Below, piece by piece: positions 33,387 to 33,568 of a stretch of DNA of 33,568 nucleotides; the stretch's first letter is position 1; every line of letters starts with the position of its first letter. The notes beneath the pieces were generated by a model, which was not told the DNA's origin, made no database searches, and worked only from the letters and a program-made list of their open reading frames with translations. The DNA comes from Nemertoderma westbladi. Its lineage: Eukaryota; Xenacoelomorpha; Nemertodermatida; Nemertodermatidae. Location of the stretch: positions 1-33,568 of the forward strand of contig JAUCBJ010004454.1 in NCBI GenBank assembly GCA_032718475.1, read 5' to 3'. The position numbers and the translations under genes were made by a program.

Positions 33387-33568
33387 AGTGAGAGCGACTA
33401 TGTTGAGTAAGTCAAGGACGGAGGAACGATAAATGATATAGGCTTGAATAGTTGCTGTTCGCGCTTTCAGACCTTTGGCAGTTTAACCCGCCAAATTAAG
33501 ATGTCTTCTAGATATTAAATCGTTTTTAGTCTATGACAAGTACTTGATTCACTACACTAGTCGAAACC

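Larger units (their letters stand above)
30270..33568 (-). mobile_element. Second CR1/jockey-like LINE, nearly complete, runs to window edge
   Basis: The 3' end on the minus strand is an (AAT)n tract (about 30270-30292), preceded by a 3' UTR of about 190 bp, as in CR1/L2-type elements that end in short tandem repeats. Coding order is hydrophobic leader, 2A-like motif, APE endonuclease, RT and C-terminal region. The 5' end is not defined and may be beyond 33568. It differs in sequence from the LINE at 13305-16565, so these are two families or distant subfamilies. Confidence 0.88.

Noticed and set aside
1-33568. tRNA, rRNA or snRNA genes
   Set aside because: No cloverleaf with A/B boxes or conserved rRNA/snRNA core was recognised by eye; a covariance-model scan would be decisive.

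Overview
This is a window of animal nuclear DNA, most likely from a marine invertebrate. It holds one recognisable host gene, which is spliced and metazoan in type. Everything else is satellite DNA, minisatellites and transposable elements: CR1/jockey-like and RTE-like LINEs, foldback elements and one non-autonomous DNA transposon. Palindromic octamers such as TAGGCCTA are strikingly frequent. Nothing fixes the phylum. LINEs with 2A-like N-termini are known from echinoderms, lancelets, molluscs and cnidarians, so I stop at 'invertebrate metazoan'.

Layout. Positions 1-11055 are one satellite array (about 143 monomers of 76 or 80 bp) that runs off the left edge. A C-tract minisatellite (11136-11353) follows and overlaps the 3' end of a minus-strand RNF41/NRDP1-like E3 ubiquitin ligase gene (11340-12599, two coding exons). 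From 12846 to 16565 lie a decayed LINE C-terminus and a nearly full-length, broken CR1/jockey-like LINE, both on the minus strand. Degenerate tandem repeats (17202-17720) precede RTE-like copy A (plus strand, about 17820-21645), which is dead. A GC-rich Z-DNA-prone patch, two foldback elements and a 1.26 kb terminal-inverted-repeat transposon (23009-24267) follow. From 24.3 to 27.0 kb there are short minisatellites, an RTE 3' tail, a GC-palindrome cluster and a 34-bp minisatellite. RTE copies B (minus, 27031-29455) and C (plus, 29477-30269) form a roughly 0.79 kb inverted repeat. A second CR1/jockey-like LINE (minus, 30270 to the window end) abuts C and probably interrupts it.

How it fits together. 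The only clear host function is RNF41, whose stop codon lies inside a minisatellite about 290 bp from a large satellite array. The LINEs would be the enzyme source for their own copies, but every copy seen carries lesions. Points worth a second look are the 2A-like motifs after hydrophobic leaders in two different LINEs, the RTE inverted repeat as a possible hairpin-RNA source, the TA-GGCC-TA micro-insertion visible by comparing RTE copies, and the transposon with arrays of TTGCCA/TGGCAA palindromes at both ends. All calls come from reading the sequence by eye; no alignment or database search was run.
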